From: Bacteroidota bacterium
GTDB lineage: Bacteria; Bacteroidota; Bacteroidia; Bacteroidales; JAKIYJ01
Length of the DNA stretch: 6,041 bases
Reading direction: 5' to 3'
Assembly (NCBI GenBank): GCA_022708585.1
Contig: JAKIYJ010000096.1
Location: forward strand, 1-6,041
Shown here: positions 5,978 through 6,041 of the stretch, one piece after another
How the letters are laid out: the number at the start of each line of letters is the position of its first letter
Numbering within the stretch: position 1 is the stretch's first letter
Made by a program: the position numbers and the translations under genes
The notes under the pieces: model-generated
Seen by the model: the letters and a program-made list of their open reading frames with translations, nothing else
Told to the model about the DNA's origin: nothing
Databases searched by the model: none

Positions 5978-6041
5978 ATGAAAATACATTTTATAGCTAT
6001 TGGAGGGAGTGCGATGCACAATCTTGCGATAGCATTGAAAA
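5978..6041 (+). CDS. Mur ligase family protein, Mpl-like (5' end only)
   Basis: Only 21 codons are visible before the edge: MKIHFIAIGGSAMHNLAIAL followed by Lys. A short basic start, a hydrophobic beta strand (IHFIAI) and GGSAMHNLA form the N-terminal Rossmann-like nucleotide-binding loop of MurC/Mpl-type ligases. From family memory this GGSAMHNLA form is typical of the Bacteroidota protein annotated as peptidoglycan synthetase or UDP-N-acetylmuramate:L-alanyl-gamma-D-glutamyl-meso-diaminopimelate ligase, whereas MurC usually reads GIGGIGMS. Mpl attaches recycled murein tripeptide to UDP-MurNAc in the cytoplasm. The start is chosen because no upstream ATG gives this motif at the N-terminus. 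No Shine-Dalgarno sequence precedes it. Family assignment is likely; the choice of Mpl over MurC rests on very few residues. Confidence 0.75.
   Translation, partial: MKIHFIAIGGSAMHNLAIALK

Overview
The window looks like chromosomal DNA from an AT-rich member of the Bacteroidota (Bacteroidales/Flavobacteriia-like). Four things point there: a secreted protein with a C-terminal type IX secretion (Por) sorting domain, promoter-like TAnnTTTG elements instead of TATAAT boxes, starts without Shine-Dalgarno sequences, and intergenic DNA that is almost entirely A/T. I see no rRNA, tRNA, CRISPR array or plasmid/phage hallmark.

Layout, left to right. Bases 1-298 (minus) are the 5' part of an exported thioredoxin with a WCGPC active site, cut by the window edge. 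Bases 419-1075 (minus) encode a membrane-anchored or exported YiiX/YebB-like (C92, permuted papain-fold) cysteine hydrolase; an intrinsic-terminator-like hairpin is built into its last codons. Bases 1170-1583 (minus) encode a small DUF4878-like lipoprotein, probably co-transcribed with the hydrolase. After an AT-rich gap of about 300 bp, 1892-2632 (minus) is a type IX-secreted protein. Bases 2884-5487 (minus) are a complete clpB, the Hsp100 disaggregase. At the right edge, 5978-6041 (plus) is the start of an Mpl-like Mur ligase, divergent from clpB.

The most interesting structure is not a gene. Two related short elements, 137 bp (2742-2878) and 116 bp (5739-5854), flank clpB in the same orientation. 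Each has 19-bp imperfect terminal inverted repeats, no coding capacity and a conserved AT-rich core. By hand they align over 116 positions with about 20 differences; the only gap is an exact 21-bp tandem duplication in the left copy. The left copy is bounded by a 6-bp direct repeat (AATTAT) whose clpB-side copy overlaps the first plus-strand base of the clpB stop codon. This fits a MITE-like non-autonomous element that landed exactly at the end of clpB without altering the protein.

Functionally the genes are a mixed housekeeping and cell-envelope set: protein disaggregation (ClpB), envelope thiol chemistry (thioredoxin), envelope hydrolase plus lipoprotein, a secreted surface protein, and peptidoglycan metabolism or recycling (Mur ligase). 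Apart from the lipoprotein-hydrolase pair, each gene appears to be its own transcription unit. I found no evidence of a defence island or a new multi-gene system; the novelty is in the paired repeats and some regulatory details.
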